From Stenotrophomonas maltophilia (GTDB lineage: Bacteria; Pseudomonadota; Gammaproteobacteria; Xanthomonadales; Xanthomonadaceae), in contig NZ_SRHZ01000002.1 in assembly GCF_004684085.1 (NCBI RefSeq), positions 37,946-101,945 on the forward strand: 64,000 nt of DNA, given 5' to 3'. The first letter of the stretch is position 1. Every line of letters begins with the position of its first letter. Both the position numbers and the translations under genes were made by a program. This document shows positions 15,660 through 26,326 of this stretch, piece by piece. The notes below the pieces were generated by a model. That model worked only from the letters and a program-made list of their open reading frames with translations. It was not told the origin of the DNA and ran no database searches.

Positions 15660-17824
15660 GGCTGCGCCTCAAGCGCGTCGAGGTAGCGCTGGCCCATCGC
15701 ATCGGCCGCACTGCGCCGCATCGCCTGCGGCAGCGGACGCTGCAGCGCCCGCCACAGCTGTGTGCGCAGGCGCTGGCGGCAGTCGTGACAACCGGGCTCG
15801 ATGCGCAGCTGCTCGATGGCGGCGGCCAGATCCAGTGCATCGGACAGGTAGGCGGCGTTGCGCTGCTGCCAGGCCGCAAGCGCATCGAGATCCGGTGCGC
15901 CGGTGTCATCACCGAGGCGCTGCCAGGCCTCAACGATGGCCGGATCCGGCGGAGTGCGCGCGGCCAACGGCAGATCACGACTGACCAGTCCGGCGCGATC
16001 ACCGCCGAGGCGACGGCCTTCATCGATCGGCGGCAGCTCCGGCCCGACCCGGGCCAGGTAGATGCGCTCGGCCTGCTGTACCTGTTTGATGAAGCCCAGC
16101 GCCTTGTAGGCGAAGGGCAATGCCTGCTCCGGACGGCCCTGGCGCAGCTCGCCTTCGGCCGACCACATCTGGTCCAGCGCGGCCTTCAACGTGGCACGGG
16201 TCTGCGGATCGAGCAGGGTCGCCGCTTCGGCGTGGTCATGGGTGTGGCCGTATTCCGACAGCACATCGGTGTCGCTGCCGAACACCGGTGGCGTATCGGC
16301 ATTGGCCGTCTTGCCGCCGTGATCGTGGCCATGCGCGTCGTGCGCGCCAGTCTCGGCGCCATGGTCGTGATCGTGATCGTCGTCGTGGTGGTCTGCGGCC
16401 GGCGTATCGCTGGTTGGCAGGTCGCTGGTCGGCGGTGGCTTCGGCGCACCTTCGCTTTCCTCGCCCAGGAACTGGCCGTAACGCAGGCGCAGGATGCGCT
16501 GGTCGACGCCGATCGCATCGCTGCGCTTCACGAAGTCCTCGGCGGCCAGGCTACGTCGCTGCCGGATCAGCGCTTCGGCATCGATGATGATCTGCCGCTG
16601 GCTGCGGAAGTACGCAGGCAGGGTCTTCTTGATGCGGCCTTCCAATTCGGCACCGAGCGCGACTTCGGTGCTGGGCAGGCGCAGGATCACGCTGCTGCTG
16701 CGCCCGGTCTGCGGCGTGGGTGCATGGTTGTCGCGCACTTCCAGCTGGGCGATCACATCGTTGCCGGGCTGCGCGCCCAGCGCAGCCAGATCCAGGGTAT
16801 GGGTAAAACGTCGCGCGGTGGCTTCGCCGCTACCGGCAAGCATGACGCTGCGCTTCACGAAGGTGATGTTCTCACCGCTGCCCTCGGTGGTGGTGATCGA
16901 CAGTGTTGCCTGCGCCGCGACACCGTAATCATCGCTGGCCTCGAAGCGCAGTGCCCACTGCCGTTGCCCCGGCGTGCCCAGCACCAGGCTGGCGGCGGGC
17001 TCCAGCACGCGCACGCTGGGTGCACGGTCGGCCACCACATCCAGCCGATGCAGGCGGGTCTCTGCCAGCGCCGGTTCGCTCACCACGCGGTACAGCACCG
17101 GCATGCGTGCAACGTCCTGCGCCTGCCACTGTCCTTCGTGCTCGCTCAGCGGCAACCGGCGACCATCGTGGAACTGCAGCCATGCCTTGTCCGGTGCGCG
17201 GTCGAAGCGCAGCGACCACGACAGCCGGCTGTCGGCGGCGACCTTGGCATCCAGTGCATTCTGGGTAAGCGTGGCCTGGCCGGTATAGGCCGGCGCGTCG
17301 ATGCGCAGGCGGGTGGACTGTAGGCGCAGCGGGCCTGCGGCAGCAGTGCTGCCGGGCGCCGACGAGCGGGCAGGCGCGGAACCGGGGTTCGAACGTGGCC
17401 AGCCCAGTGCCAGCACCACAATGGCCAGCCCTGCGATCCAGCACAGCGCCAATACCCCACGTGGCCAGCGCGGACGCAGCTCCGGCATCGCGCGTTCCAG
17501 CGTGGCCAGCACGTGCGTGCGCTGGCGCTGCTGCAGCGGATTGAGCGTGGTGGCGTCAGCGAACAGCAGGTCGGCACTGTCCTCGCTGGCACCGCTGCCA
17601 TCGAGTTGGCGCTGCAGCCACTGCCGGTCCAGCCGGCGGGCACGCGCAGTGGCGAGTGCTGCGCAGACGAGCAGGCTGACCGTGCCGACAACACAAGCGG
17701 TGTCGAAACCGGCCAGGCGCAGGGCCAGCGCCGTCGCGGCCAGCGCCCATGGCAGGCCCAGCAGCAGGGTGATGGCGGCGCGGCGGCGGCGTGCGCGTTG
17801 CCAAGCGTGCTGCAGGGTGTTCAT
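15656..17824 (-). CDS. DUF4175-like membrane protein with His/Asp-rich segment
   Basis: A 722-residue protein with two or three N-terminal membrane spans (about 17-60 and 125-145), a long region of beta-rich repeats, and a helical C-terminus. It fits the DUF4175 type found next to MoxR and BatA-type genes. Around residues 470-525 there is a striking run of His and Asp (ADHHDDDHDHDHGAET, then HDAHGHDHGG and HTHDHAEA) that could bind metal. The C-terminal part has a Cys-x-x-Cys (GCHDC). Four-base overlaps with both neighbours indicate translational coupling. Biochemical role unknown. Confidence 0.75.
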   Translation of the reverse strand: MNTLQHAWQRARRRRAAITLLLGLPWALAATALALRLAGFDTACVVGTVSLLVCAALATARARRLDRQWLQRQLDGSGASEDSADLLFADATTLNPLQQRQRTHVLATLERAMPELRPRWPRGVLALCWIAGLAIVVLALGWPRSNPGSAPARSSAPGSTAAAGPLRLQSTRLRIDAPAYTGQATLTQNALDAKVAADSRLSWSLRFDRAPDKAWLQFHDGRRLPLSEHEGQWQAQDVARMPVLYRVVSEPALAETRLHRLDVVADRAPSVRVLEPAASLVLGTPGQRQWALRFEASDDYGVAAQATLSITTTEGSGENITFVKRSVMLAGSGEATARRFTHTLDLAALGAQPGNDVIAQLEVRDNHAPTPQTGRSSSVILRLPSTEVALGAELEGRIKKTLPAYFRSQRQIIIDAEALIRQRRSLAAEDFVKRSDAIGVDQRILRLRYGQFLGEESEGAPKPPPTSDLPTSDTPAADHHDDDHDHDHGAETGAHDAHGHDHGGKTANADTPPVFGSDTDVLSEYGHTHDHAEAATLLDPQTRATLKAALDQMWSAEGELRQGRPEQALPFAYKALGFIKQVQQAERIYLARVGPELPPIDEGRRLGGDRAGLVSRDLPLAARTPPDPAIVEAWQRLGDDTGAPDLDALAAWQQRNAAYLSDALDLAAAIEQLRIEPGCHDCRQRLRTQLWRALQRPLPQAMRRSAADAMGQRYLDALEAQP

Positions 17825-18942
17825 GCACCCACCCTGCGTCGGGCACTGCTGGCCATCCAGCGCTCCAGTGCGAACAGCAGCACGATGGCCAACAACAACC
17901 CTGTCGTTGGCTCACGCAGCGGCGGTGTTGCAGCAGGCAATGCGGCCCGGCGCGGTGCGTGGTCACGTGCATCGCCCAGGTGCGGGGCCGTGGGGGGCTG
18001 TAGCGCCAGCAGCAGGGCACGTGGCAGGCGCGGATCTCGCAGTGCGGCGTTGCGGGCGGTATTCCAGTCGCCCGGCAGCGACAGCAGATAGCCGTGGCCG
18101 ATGCGTTGCTGCCACAGCAGCGGTGCGCCCTCGGCGTCGCGCAGCAGGATGCGGGCGCTGGCAGCGGGCTTGCCGGCGGTCACGACACGACCGCCGTCGC
18201 GCAGCCACGCCTGCCAGTTCACCGGAAGTGCATCGCTGCGGCCCCACACGCCGATCTCGCCGCGTCCGGGCAGGGCATCCCCCGCCAAGGGCGAGGGCAG
18301 TGCCTGCACGACCCACGCGCGCTGCAGTGCGTTCAACCAGTGCTGGGCAGCGGCGGGTGCCTCGCCGTGCACGCGTAGTCGCGGCAGTGCCGCAGCAACC
18401 TGCGGCGGTGTGACCGGCATCGGCTGCGCGTGCCATTGCACCTCGCGCGACAGCTGCAGGCGGGCGCCATCCAGGCCGGGCAGGGGATCGGGAACGTGCA
18501 CGGTCAACGCGGTGCCCGCGGGCAGCTGTGCGTCCAGTTCGCGCAGCAGGCTGGGCAGCGACGCGCTGGACGCAGGCGGTGCTTGATCGATGGCAGGGAA
18601 GCCGGGTGCAAGCCAGTGCCAGTTGCGGTCCGAAGCGGTACCGCGCAGCGCAGCGGCATCCAACCCAGGGGCCACCACCGTCCACGCAGTGGGGGGCGCA
18701 GCGGGGCCGGTCAGCGCAGGCCGTGCCAGCAGTAATGCCAGCGCGGCCAGCAACAGCAGGCGCACCAGCAGCAACGGCCAGTCATCGAAGCGGATGCGCT
18801 GGCGCGGCCGGACCTGTGCGCGCAGCCAGCGCAGCGCGGCGAAATCCAGCGGCGTATACGGATGGCGCCGGGCCAGGTGGATCAGCAACGGCAGCAGCCA
18901 TGCGGCGAGCGCGGCCAAGCCGAGCGGGAACAGCAGGGTCAT
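17821..18942 (-). CDS. BatA-type N-terminal-domain membrane protein
   Basis: A 373-residue protein that begins with the BatA signature: a first span (PLGLAALAAWLLPLLIHLARR), then PLDFAALRWLRAQVRPRQR and a second span at about 58-75. A periplasmic part follows, with a final span near 350-365. The von Willebrand A domain of full BatA proteins is absent or not recognisable. It overlaps DUF58 upstream and DUF4175 downstream by 4 bases each. In Bacteroides and related groups bat genes next to moxR have been tied to aerotolerance; whether that applies here is not known. Confidence 0.8.
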   Translation of the reverse strand: MTLLFPLGLAALAAWLLPLLIHLARRHPYTPLDFAALRWLRAQVRPRQRIRFDDWPLLLVRLLLLAALALLLARPALTGPAAPPTAWTVVAPGLDAAALRGTASDRNWHWLAPGFPAIDQAPPASSASLPSLLRELDAQLPAGTALTVHVPDPLPGLDGARLQLSREVQWHAQPMPVTPPQVAAALPRLRVHGEAPAAAQHWLNALQRAWVVQALPSPLAGDALPGRGEIGVWGRSDALPVNWQAWLRDGGRVVTAGKPAASARILLRDAEGAPLLWQQRIGHGYLLSLPGDWNTARNAALRDPRLPRALLLALQPPTAPHLGDARDHAPRRAALPAATPPLREPTTGLLLAIVLLFALERWMASSARRRVGA

Positions 18943-19835
18943 GCACCGCCCCCACGGCCGAACAGCGCCTGCAGTGCCTGGTCCAACGGTTGGTCGAGCC
19001 AGCCGGTGGCACTGGCGATGCCACTGGACTGCAGGCGCGACTGCAGTGCATTACGTGCATCGGTAAAGCGCTGCAGGTAGTCGTTGCGGATCGCCGCGCC
19101 ATCGCCCAACAGTTCTTCGCCAGTCTCCGGATCGCGGAAGCGGTGGCCGGCATCGAACGGGAAGTCGCGCTCGTCGGCAGTCAGGATCTGCAGCAGTGCC
19201 ACTTCGCGGCGCGCGCTGGCCAGTTGTTCCAGCAACACGATGCCGGCGTCGTCGAAGCCGTCGCCAACCGCCAGCAGCAGGTCGCCCGGGCGCACGCGTT
19301 CCCATAGGGGACGCAGGCGATCCGATGAGGGCCATCCGCCACGCGCCTGCAAGGCATGCAGTTGCAGATGCACGCGATCACGCTGGCGTGCGCCGTTCGC
19401 CGCGGGCACCAGCTGCAGGCCATCGCCATTGATGGCCAGCAGGCCAAAACGGTCGCCCTGTTGCAGGGCCAGTTCAACCACGCAGGCGGCCACACCGCGC
19501 ATATGGTCCAGACGCGTGCACTGCGGTGCCGCGCGATCCGCCTGGTTGGCCGAAGCGGTGGCGTCGAGCAGCAGCCAGACCGTGATCGGGCTTTCGCGCT
19601 CGGATTCGCGTACGAAGAAGCGATCCGAGCGGGCGTACAGCTTCCAGTCGATCTGGCGCAGTTCGTCTCCCGGCTCGTACGCACGGTACTGGGCGAATTC
19701 GAGACCGGCACCGCGGCTACGGCTGGCGTGCTGGCCGATGCCGCTGGCACCGCTGGCCAGGCGCGGCCGCAACCGCAGCAGGCGCAGGCGCGCACGCAGT
19801 TCCGGTGGCAAGGTCAGCGGGGTACCGGCGTTCAC
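18939..19835 (-). CDS. DUF58-domain protein, MoxR partner
   Basis: A protein of about 299 residues in the DUF58 family, which often carries a von Willebrand A-like fold and works with MoxR ATPases. The hallmark YEPGDELRQIDWKLYAR is present, with FVRESE following and a VWA-like LLLDATASAN. The start is uncertain: GTG at 19835, 7 bases after the moxR stop, removes an odd Cys/Arg-rich leader that a more distant ATG at 19895 would add inside moxR. It overlaps the BatA-type gene by 4 bases. Confidence 0.85.
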   Translation of the reverse strand: MNAGTPLTLPPELRARLRLLRLRPRLASGASGIGQHASRSRGAGLEFAQYRAYEPGDELRQIDWKLYARSDRFFVRESERESPITVWLLLDATASANQADRAAPQCTRLDHMRGVAACVVELALQQGDRFGLLAINGDGLQLVPAANGARQRDRVHLQLHALQARGGWPSSDRLRPLWERVRPGDLLLAVGDGFDDAGIVLLEQLASARREVALLQILTADERDFPFDAGHRFRDPETGEELLGDGAAIRNDYLQRFTDARNALQSRLQSSGIASATGWLDQPLDQALQALFGRGGGA

Positions 19836-19842
19836 GCGTGGA

Positions 19843-20826
<984 letters not shown>

Positions 20827-20842
20827 GGGCGTGCAGGTCCTA

Positions 20843-21550
20843 TCAATTGTTCAACGCGTACATCACGATGTTGACGCCGAAGCGGGTGTTGTCTTCGGCC
20901 AGGAAACGCTTGTTGCGCCAGTCGTAGTCCCACTCGCAGCCGTAGTCCTTGTTGCTGTAGAGCAGGCCCAGGCGGCCATCGACCTCGATGCCTTTCAGGT
21001 AGTCGTGCACCAGGTCGTCGCCCCAGCCGTTGAGTTCGAAGCTGGTGGCGGGCGGGCCATCGGGGAAGCGGAAGAAGCTGCGGTACAGCGGGTGGCTGTT
21101 GGGCAGCTTCTGCAGCGCTTTCGGCCCGAACAGGCGACCCATCTGCGCTTCGAACGAGGTGGCGAACAGGCCATCGATGTCGTGGTTGCAGTCGTCGACG
21201 AAGACGAAGCCGCCATTGCGCACGTAGCGCACGAAGTTCTGCCGCTCGGCGGCGTTGAACTCCACCAGTGTGTGCCCGGCCAGGTAGCAGAACGGCGCTT
21301 CCAGCATGCGCGGGTCGGCCAGCGCCACCACGTGTTCCTGCGGGTCCACGCGCAGCGAGGTGTAGTCGATCAGCGAGGTGATCAGGTTGGACGGCATGCG
21401 CGCGTCCACATCCCAATCGCCGGAGTCGTACTGCAGGCGGGTGAACCAGAAGTCGTAGCGCGAACTGCGCGGGCCCGCCTGCGCGAACGCTGGCAGCGCC
21501 GCCGCCGAAGCGGCAGCGGCCAACCAGCGCAGGCAGGCCCGGCGATCCAT
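20843..21550 (-). CDS. DUF4159 protein with twin-arginine-like signal
   Basis: A 235-residue secreted protein. The N-terminus MDRRACLRWLAAAASAAALP with cleavage after AFAQA looks like a Tat or Sec signal. The mature part contains SRYDFWFTRLQYDSGDWDVD at its start and GGFVFVDDCNHDIDG in the middle, typical of DUF4159, a domain common in MoxR/BatA clusters. The start codon shares one base with the upstream tldE-like stop (TGATG). Function is unknown; the conserved acidic cluster VDDCNHDID may be a binding site. Confidence 0.8.
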   Translation of the reverse strand: MDRRACLRWLAAAASAAALPAFAQAGPRSSRYDFWFTRLQYDSGDWDVDARMPSNLITSLIDYTSLRVDPQEHVVALADPRMLEAPFCYLAGHTLVEFNAAERQNFVRYVRNGGFVFVDDCNHDIDGLFATSFEAQMGRLFGPKALQKLPNSHPLYRSFFRFPDGPPATSFELNGWGDDLVHDYLKGIEVDGRLGLLYSNKDYGCEWDYDWRNKRFLAEDNTRFGVNIVMYALNN

Positions 21551-22884
21551 CAGACCGCGTCGGACAGCGAGGTGAAGGTGAAATCGCGCAGCTTCATCGG
21601 CGGGATCATCATCACGTAGCTGGATTCATCACCGGCCACGCGCACCGGCTTGCCCAGCTCTTCGATGTTGTTGAGCATGATCACCGGCGATTCGTTGAAG
21701 CGGAAGTTCTTCACCGGGTGCTTGATCTGGCCGTTCTCGATGTAGAAGGTGCCGTCGCGGGTCAGACCAGTCAGCAGCACGGTCTGCGGGTCGACCATGC
21801 GGATGTACCAGGTGCGGGTAACCAGGATGCCCTTCTGGGTGCCGCGCACCAGCTCGGCGGTGCTCTTGTCGCCACCGCTCATCAGCAGGTTGCCCGGCGT
21901 TGCCTTGGCGGTCTTGCCCTGCTTCTGCGCCCAGAAGCGCGAGTAGTCCAGATTGGCGATCTTGCCGTTCTCGATGATCGCCATGCGCTCGCGCGGCATG
22001 CCTTCGCCGTCCCACGGCAGCACCGGTGCCTCGGCATGCCACGGGTCAGCATACATGCTCACGCGCGGGTCGTAGACCTGCTCACCCAGCTTGTTACCGC
22101 CGCCCTTCTTCGAAAGGAAGCTACGGCCTTCATCGGCCGAGCGTGCGCTGAAGAAATTCATCATGAAGCTGATCAGGCCCGCGGCTGCGGCCGGTTCCAG
22201 GATCACCGTGTACTTGCCCGGCTCCAGCGCCTTGGCTTCGGCCGATTCGGTGGCCTTGCGCATGGCGATGCGGATGTCCTGGTCGGCCTTGAAGTCGGCG
22301 GCATCCTTCAGGTTGCGGCCGACCCAGCCCGAACCCCGACCATCTTCGGTACGCACGGTGCAGGTGTAGTCGAAGTTGGTGGTGCGCTGGTAGGCGAAGT
22401 TGCCATTGCTGTTGGCGGTGGCCTGGAAGCCCTGGCCATCCTCGAGGAAGCCGGCGGCGATCAGGCCGTGGCCACGGCACGGTGCGATCGAATCAGCGGC
22501 GACCTTGGCGCGGAAGGCCGGATCGATGGCAGCGGTGGATTCGCTGAAGGTCGGGCTGGCGCGGTAGCTCTGCTTGCCGATGGCCGGCATGAACTCCGGG
22601 TTTTCCGGGGCCAGACGTGCCAGGTCTTCGGCACGGCGCACCACGCGTTCCAACGCGGCGTCGTCGAACTCGTTGATCGAGGCCGTGCCGACGCGCTTGC
22701 CGAAGGCGACGGTGACCGCCAGCTCGGTGTTGTCGACGATGCCGCTGGTGGAGACATTGTTCAACGCGAAACGGATGTTGCCGTTGATCGCGCCGGCCAG
22801 CACGGCGGTGCACTCGTCGGCCTTGGACAGGGCGATGACCTTGTCGAGGATGGCCTTGGCCTGGGCTTCGGTGAAGATACTCAT
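21550..22884 (-). CDS. TldE/PmbA-like subunit of a TldD/TldE protease
   Basis: A 444-residue TldD/PmbA-family protein. It lacks HExxxH, as expected for TldE/PmbA, the non-metal-binding partner of TldD in the heterodimeric zinc protease that trims peptides such as microcin B17 and CcdA. Family features include the early FGKRVGTAS and the C-terminal LTGLTRDGTFYIENGQIKHP. No signal peptide is seen (MSIFTEAQAKAILDKVIAL), unlike the two upstream TldD-like proteins. It lies 21 bases after the nearer tldD-like gene, and its stop shares one base with the next start. Confidence 0.82.
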   Translation of the reverse strand: MSIFTEAQAKAILDKVIALSKADECTAVLAGAINGNIRFALNNVSTSGIVDNTELAVTVAFGKRVGTASINEFDDAALERVVRRAEDLARLAPENPEFMPAIGKQSYRASPTFSESTAAIDPAFRAKVAADSIAPCRGHGLIAAGFLEDGQGFQATANSNGNFAYQRTTNFDYTCTVRTEDGRGSGWVGRNLKDAADFKADQDIRIAMRKATESAEAKALEPGKYTVILEPAAAAGLISFMMNFFSARSADEGRSFLSKKGGGNKLGEQVYDPRVSMYADPWHAEAPVLPWDGEGMPRERMAIIENGKIANLDYSRFWAQKQGKTAKATPGNLLMSGGDKSTAELVRGTQKGILVTRTWYIRMVDPQTVLLTGLTRDGTFYIENGQIKHPVKNFRFNESPVIMLNNIEELGKPVRVAGDESSYVMMIPPMKLRDFTFTSLSDAV

Positions 22885-22905
22885 GGTGTAAGGGCTCCTG
22901 ACCGA

Positions 22906-24540
22906 TCAGCCGAGGCTGCGTGCGGTGTTGATGACGTTGATGCCGTTGAAGCGCGCGGTGGACGAGCCGTGCGAGACCGCCGAGACCTGGCCGGGCTGGC
23001 CCTTGCCGTCGAAGAACGAACCGCCCAGGCGGTAGTCACTCTCGTCGGCCACGGCGGTGCAGGCGTTCCAGAACTCCGGCGTGCGGATCTGGTAGGCCAC
23101 GTCCTCCAGCATGCGGGTGATCTGACCGTTCTTGATCTCGTAGAACAGCTGGCCGCCGAACTGCGCGTTGTAGCGCTGCTGGTCGATCGAGAACGAACCA
23201 TCACCGATGATGTAGATGCCGTTCTCCACGTCCTTGATCAGGTCGGGCACGCTCAGCGGCTTCTTGCCCGGTGCCATCGACACGTTGGCCATGCGCTGGA
23301 ACTGCACGCTGGACCACGAGTCGGCATAGCAGCAGCCGTCCGACTCGGTCTTGCCGAGGATGTGGGCCTGGTCGCGGATGGTCTGGTAGTCCACCAGCTT
23401 GCCGTTGCTGATCAGGTCCCAGCGCTTGCACTTCACGCCTTCGTCGTCGTACGCCACCGCGCCGAGGCTGCCCTGCTGGGTCTTGTCGGCAAAGATGTTG
23501 ACCAGCTCGCTGCCGTACTGGAAATGCTGCTCGCGCTTGTCCAGGGTGGCGAAGCTGGTACCGGCGTAGTTGGCTTCGTAGCCGAGCACGCGGTCCAGCT
23601 CCAGCGGGTGGCCGATCGATTCGTGGATGGTCAGCCAGGTGTGCGACGGGTCGAGCACAAGATCGTACTTGCCCGGCTTCACCGACGGTGCCTTCAACTT
23701 CTCCTGCGCCTGCTTGGCGGCGGCGATGGCGTCTTCCTTCATGTCGTAGGAGGAGCTGTAGTTGACCACGCCGTTGGGGCTGACCACCTTGCCGGCGGCG
23801 GCGCCGTCGAGGTACTCGTAGCCCAGGCCCATCGGCGAAGACAGGCCCGAACGGGTGCGGAACTTGCCGCTGGTCTTGTCGATGGCGGTGACGGTCATCG
23901 GCGCCCAGATGCGGTGTACATCCTGGTCGATGTAGGAACCATCGGTGGAGGCAAAGTACTTCTGCTCGTTGACCAGGAACAGCATCGAATTGACGAAGCT
24001 GGCACCGGCGCTCATCGCGGCAGCGTTGACGTCCAGCAGCAGGCCGACCTTGTCTTTGATCGGCACCTCCATCGCGTTCTTGCGGATCGGCGTGCGCCAG
24101 CTCACCTCACCTACGCCCGGCGCCTTGGCCAGCTGCACCGGTGCGGTCTGCACGCCGGCGTTGGCCTTGGCGATCGCCGCGGCCTGCTGCGCGGCGCGTG
24201 CCACATCGGCCGTGCCCAGCGCGTTGGTGGCGGCAAAGCCCCATGCGCCGTTGACGATCACACGGATGCCCACACCGGTGGACTCGGTGTTCACCACGTT
24301 CTGTACCTTGTCCTCGCGGGTGATCACGAACTGCCGCAGGTAGCGGCCGATGCGCACGTCGCAGTAGGTGGCGCCGGCCTGCCGGGCGGCGGCCAGCGCC
24401 GCATCGGCCAGGCGCTTCTTCAGCCCCAGGTCCAGCGTGCTCTGCAGCTGCTCGGCGGCAATCGCCTTGCCGAAGAAGGAGGGCACGATCAGCCCGCCCG
24501 CGGTAAGCCCGGTCAGGGCCAGGAAGTCACGTCTTTGCAA
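22906..24540 (-). CDS. TldD-like metalloprotease with Tat-type signal, copy 2
   Basis: A 544-residue TldD-family zinc protease. The active-site motif HESIGH is at 306-311 and is followed by PLELDRVLGYEANYAG. The N-terminus MQRRDFLALTGLTAGGLIVP is a twin-arginine-type signal ending near KAIAAEQ, so the folded enzyme is predicted to reach the periplasm. Classical TldD is cytoplasmic and about 480 residues. It is closely related to the next upstream gene along almost its whole length, a tandem duplication. It is predicted to pair with the TldE-like product encoded 21 bases downstream. Confidence 0.87.
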   Translation of the reverse strand: MQRRDFLALTGLTAGGLIVPSFFGKAIAAEQLQSTLDLGLKKRLADAALAAARQAGATYCDVRIGRYLRQFVITREDKVQNVVNTESTGVGIRVIVNGAWGFAATNALGTADVARAAQQAAAIAKANAGVQTAPVQLAKAPGVGEVSWRTPIRKNAMEVPIKDKVGLLLDVNAAAMSAGASFVNSMLFLVNEQKYFASTDGSYIDQDVHRIWAPMTVTAIDKTSGKFRTRSGLSSPMGLGYEYLDGAAAGKVVSPNGVVNYSSSYDMKEDAIAAAKQAQEKLKAPSVKPGKYDLVLDPSHTWLTIHESIGHPLELDRVLGYEANYAGTSFATLDKREQHFQYGSELVNIFADKTQQGSLGAVAYDDEGVKCKRWDLISNGKLVDYQTIRDQAHILGKTESDGCCYADSWSSVQFQRMANVSMAPGKKPLSVPDLIKDVENGIYIIGDGSFSIDQQRYNAQFGGQLFYEIKNGQITRMLEDVAYQIRTPEFWNACTAVADESDYRLGGSFFDGKGQPGQVSAVSHGSSTARFNGINVINTARSLG

Positions 24541-24570
24541 GGCTGCTCTCCATGTCGAAGGATGGGTGGC

Positions 24571-26202
24571 TCAAGCGCCGAGACTGCGCGCGGTGTTGAT
24601 GATGTTGATGCCGTTGAAGCGGGTGGTGGACGAACCGTGCGAGACCGCCGAGACCTGGCCGGGCTGGCCCTTGCCGTCGAAGAACGAACCACCCAGGCGG
24701 AAGTCGCGTTCATCGCAGATGGCGGTGCAGGCGTTCCAGAATTCCGGCGTGCGGATCTGGTAGGCCGCGTCCTCGACCATGCCGGCGATCTTTCCGTCCT
24801 TGATCTGGTAGTACAGCTGGCCGCCGAACTGCGCGTTGTAGCGCTGCTGGTCGATGGAATAGGAGCCACGGCCGTGGATGTAGATGCCGTTCTCCACGTC
24901 CTTGATCATGTCCTCGACGCTGAGCGGCTTCCTGCCAGGCGCCAGCGAGACATTGGCCATGCGCTGGAACTGCACGCTGGACCAGGAATCGGCGTAGCTG
25001 CAGCCGTGCGAGGCATCGCGGCCGAGGATATGGGCTTCATCGCGGGTGGCCTGGTAATCGACCAGGATGCCGTCGCGCACCAGGTCCCAGCGCTGGGTCT
25101 TGACGCCTTCGTCGTCGTAGCCGACCGCACCGAGGCTGCCGGGCTGGGTCTTGTCGGCGAAGAAGGTGACGATGTCGCTGCCCCAGCGGAAACCGGCATC
25201 GCGCTTGTCCAGCGTGGCGAAGCTGGTGCCGGCGTAGTTGGCTTCGTAGCCGAGCACGCGGTCCAGCTCCAGCGGGTGGCCGACGTTCTCGTGGATGGTC
25301 AGGAACAGGTTGGACGGGTCCAGCACCAGGTCGTACTTGCCGGGCTTCACCGACGGTGCCTTCAGCTTCTCGCGCGCGTGGCGGGCGGCGGCGATGGCGT
25401 CCTCGACCGGGTCGTAGGAATCGCGGTAGGCGGTGATGCCACCGGGCAGGTGCACCTTGCCGCGCGCATCGCCATCAAGGAACTCGTAGCCCATGCCCAT
25501 CGGCGAGGACAGGCCGGCGCGCGTGCGGAACTTGCCGCTGGCCTTGTCGATGGCGGTGGCAGTGAACGGCAGCCAGATGCGGTGGATGTCCTGGTCGATG
25601 AACGAGCCATCGCTGGACGCGAAGTACTTCTGTTCGTTGACCAGGAACAGAGTGGAATTGATGTAGTCGGCCCCCGCATTCAGCGCGGCGGCATTGAGCG
25701 CCAGCAGCAGCTCGACCTTGTCCTGGATCGGCACCGCCATCGCGTTCCTGCGGACCGGGGTCTGCCAGCGGACCTCACCGACTGACGGCGTCGGCGCCAG
25801 CTGCACCGGACGGGTCTGGATACCGGCATTGGCGCGGGCGATGGCCGTAGCCTGCTCGACCGCAGCGCGCACCGCGGCCTCGGTCTGCTGGTGCGTTGCA
25901 GCGAAGCCCCAGGCCCCATTGACGATCACCCGCACGCCCACGCCGGACGATTCGCGGTTGGTCACATTGCCGACCTGGTGCTCGCGGGTGATGACCGACT
26001 GGTTGAGGTAGCGGCCGATGCGGACATCGCAGTAGCTGGCCTTGGCCGAGCGTGCGGCGGCGAGCGCGACCTCGGCCAGGCGTCTGCGCTGGGTGGTGTC
26101 GACCGGGGCAAGCAATTGCTCGGCGGCGATGGCGCGGGAATGCGGCAGCAGCAGGCCCGCCAGGCCCAGACCGGAAAAAGCCAGGAACTCACGTCGTTGC
26201 AC
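24571..26202 (-). CDS. TldD-like metalloprotease with Tat-type signal, copy 1
   Basis: First gene of the minus-strand cluster; 543 residues, TldD family. The zinc motif HENVGH starts at residue 304, again followed by PLELDRVLGYEANYAG. The N-terminus MQRREFLAFSGLGLAGLLLP is a twin-arginine signal. It and copy 2 share long identical stretches (for example SFFDGKGQPGQVSAVSHGSS) but differ near the zinc site, in the region before it and in several loops, so they may cut different substrates. Thirty bases separate the two. The promoter must lie in the repeat-rich region upstream of 26202. Confidence 0.87.
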   Translation of the reverse strand: MQRREFLAFSGLGLAGLLLPHSRAIAAEQLLAPVDTTQRRRLAEVALAAARSAKASYCDVRIGRYLNQSVITREHQVGNVTNRESSGVGVRVIVNGAWGFAATHQQTEAAVRAAVEQATAIARANAGIQTRPVQLAPTPSVGEVRWQTPVRRNAMAVPIQDKVELLLALNAAALNAGADYINSTLFLVNEQKYFASSDGSFIDQDIHRIWLPFTATAIDKASGKFRTRAGLSSPMGMGYEFLDGDARGKVHLPGGITAYRDSYDPVEDAIAAARHAREKLKAPSVKPGKYDLVLDPSNLFLTIHENVGHPLELDRVLGYEANYAGTSFATLDKRDAGFRWGSDIVTFFADKTQPGSLGAVGYDDEGVKTQRWDLVRDGILVDYQATRDEAHILGRDASHGCSYADSWSSVQFQRMANVSLAPGRKPLSVEDMIKDVENGIYIHGRGSYSIDQQRYNAQFGGQLYYQIKDGKIAGMVEDAAYQIRTPEFWNACTAICDERDFRLGGSFFDGKGQPGQVSAVSHGSSTTRFNGINIINTARSLGA

Positions 26203-26326
26203 AGCGTTTCTCTCTCTCGCTTGCGTGCGGTTGGCAACAGGCCGGACCGATCACGTCAACTCCTCGACTTTCGCCAGCGCGGCGCGTCCGGGCAAGTGAC
26301 TGCAGTCATGGTTGGGGAGGGTTTCG

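Noticed and set aside
21718..25785. A 1355-codon plus-strand open frame opposite the tldD/tldE genes
   Set aside because: It is antisense to three genes with clear TldD/TldE motifs; very high GC leaves few stops, and the product has no recognisable fold.
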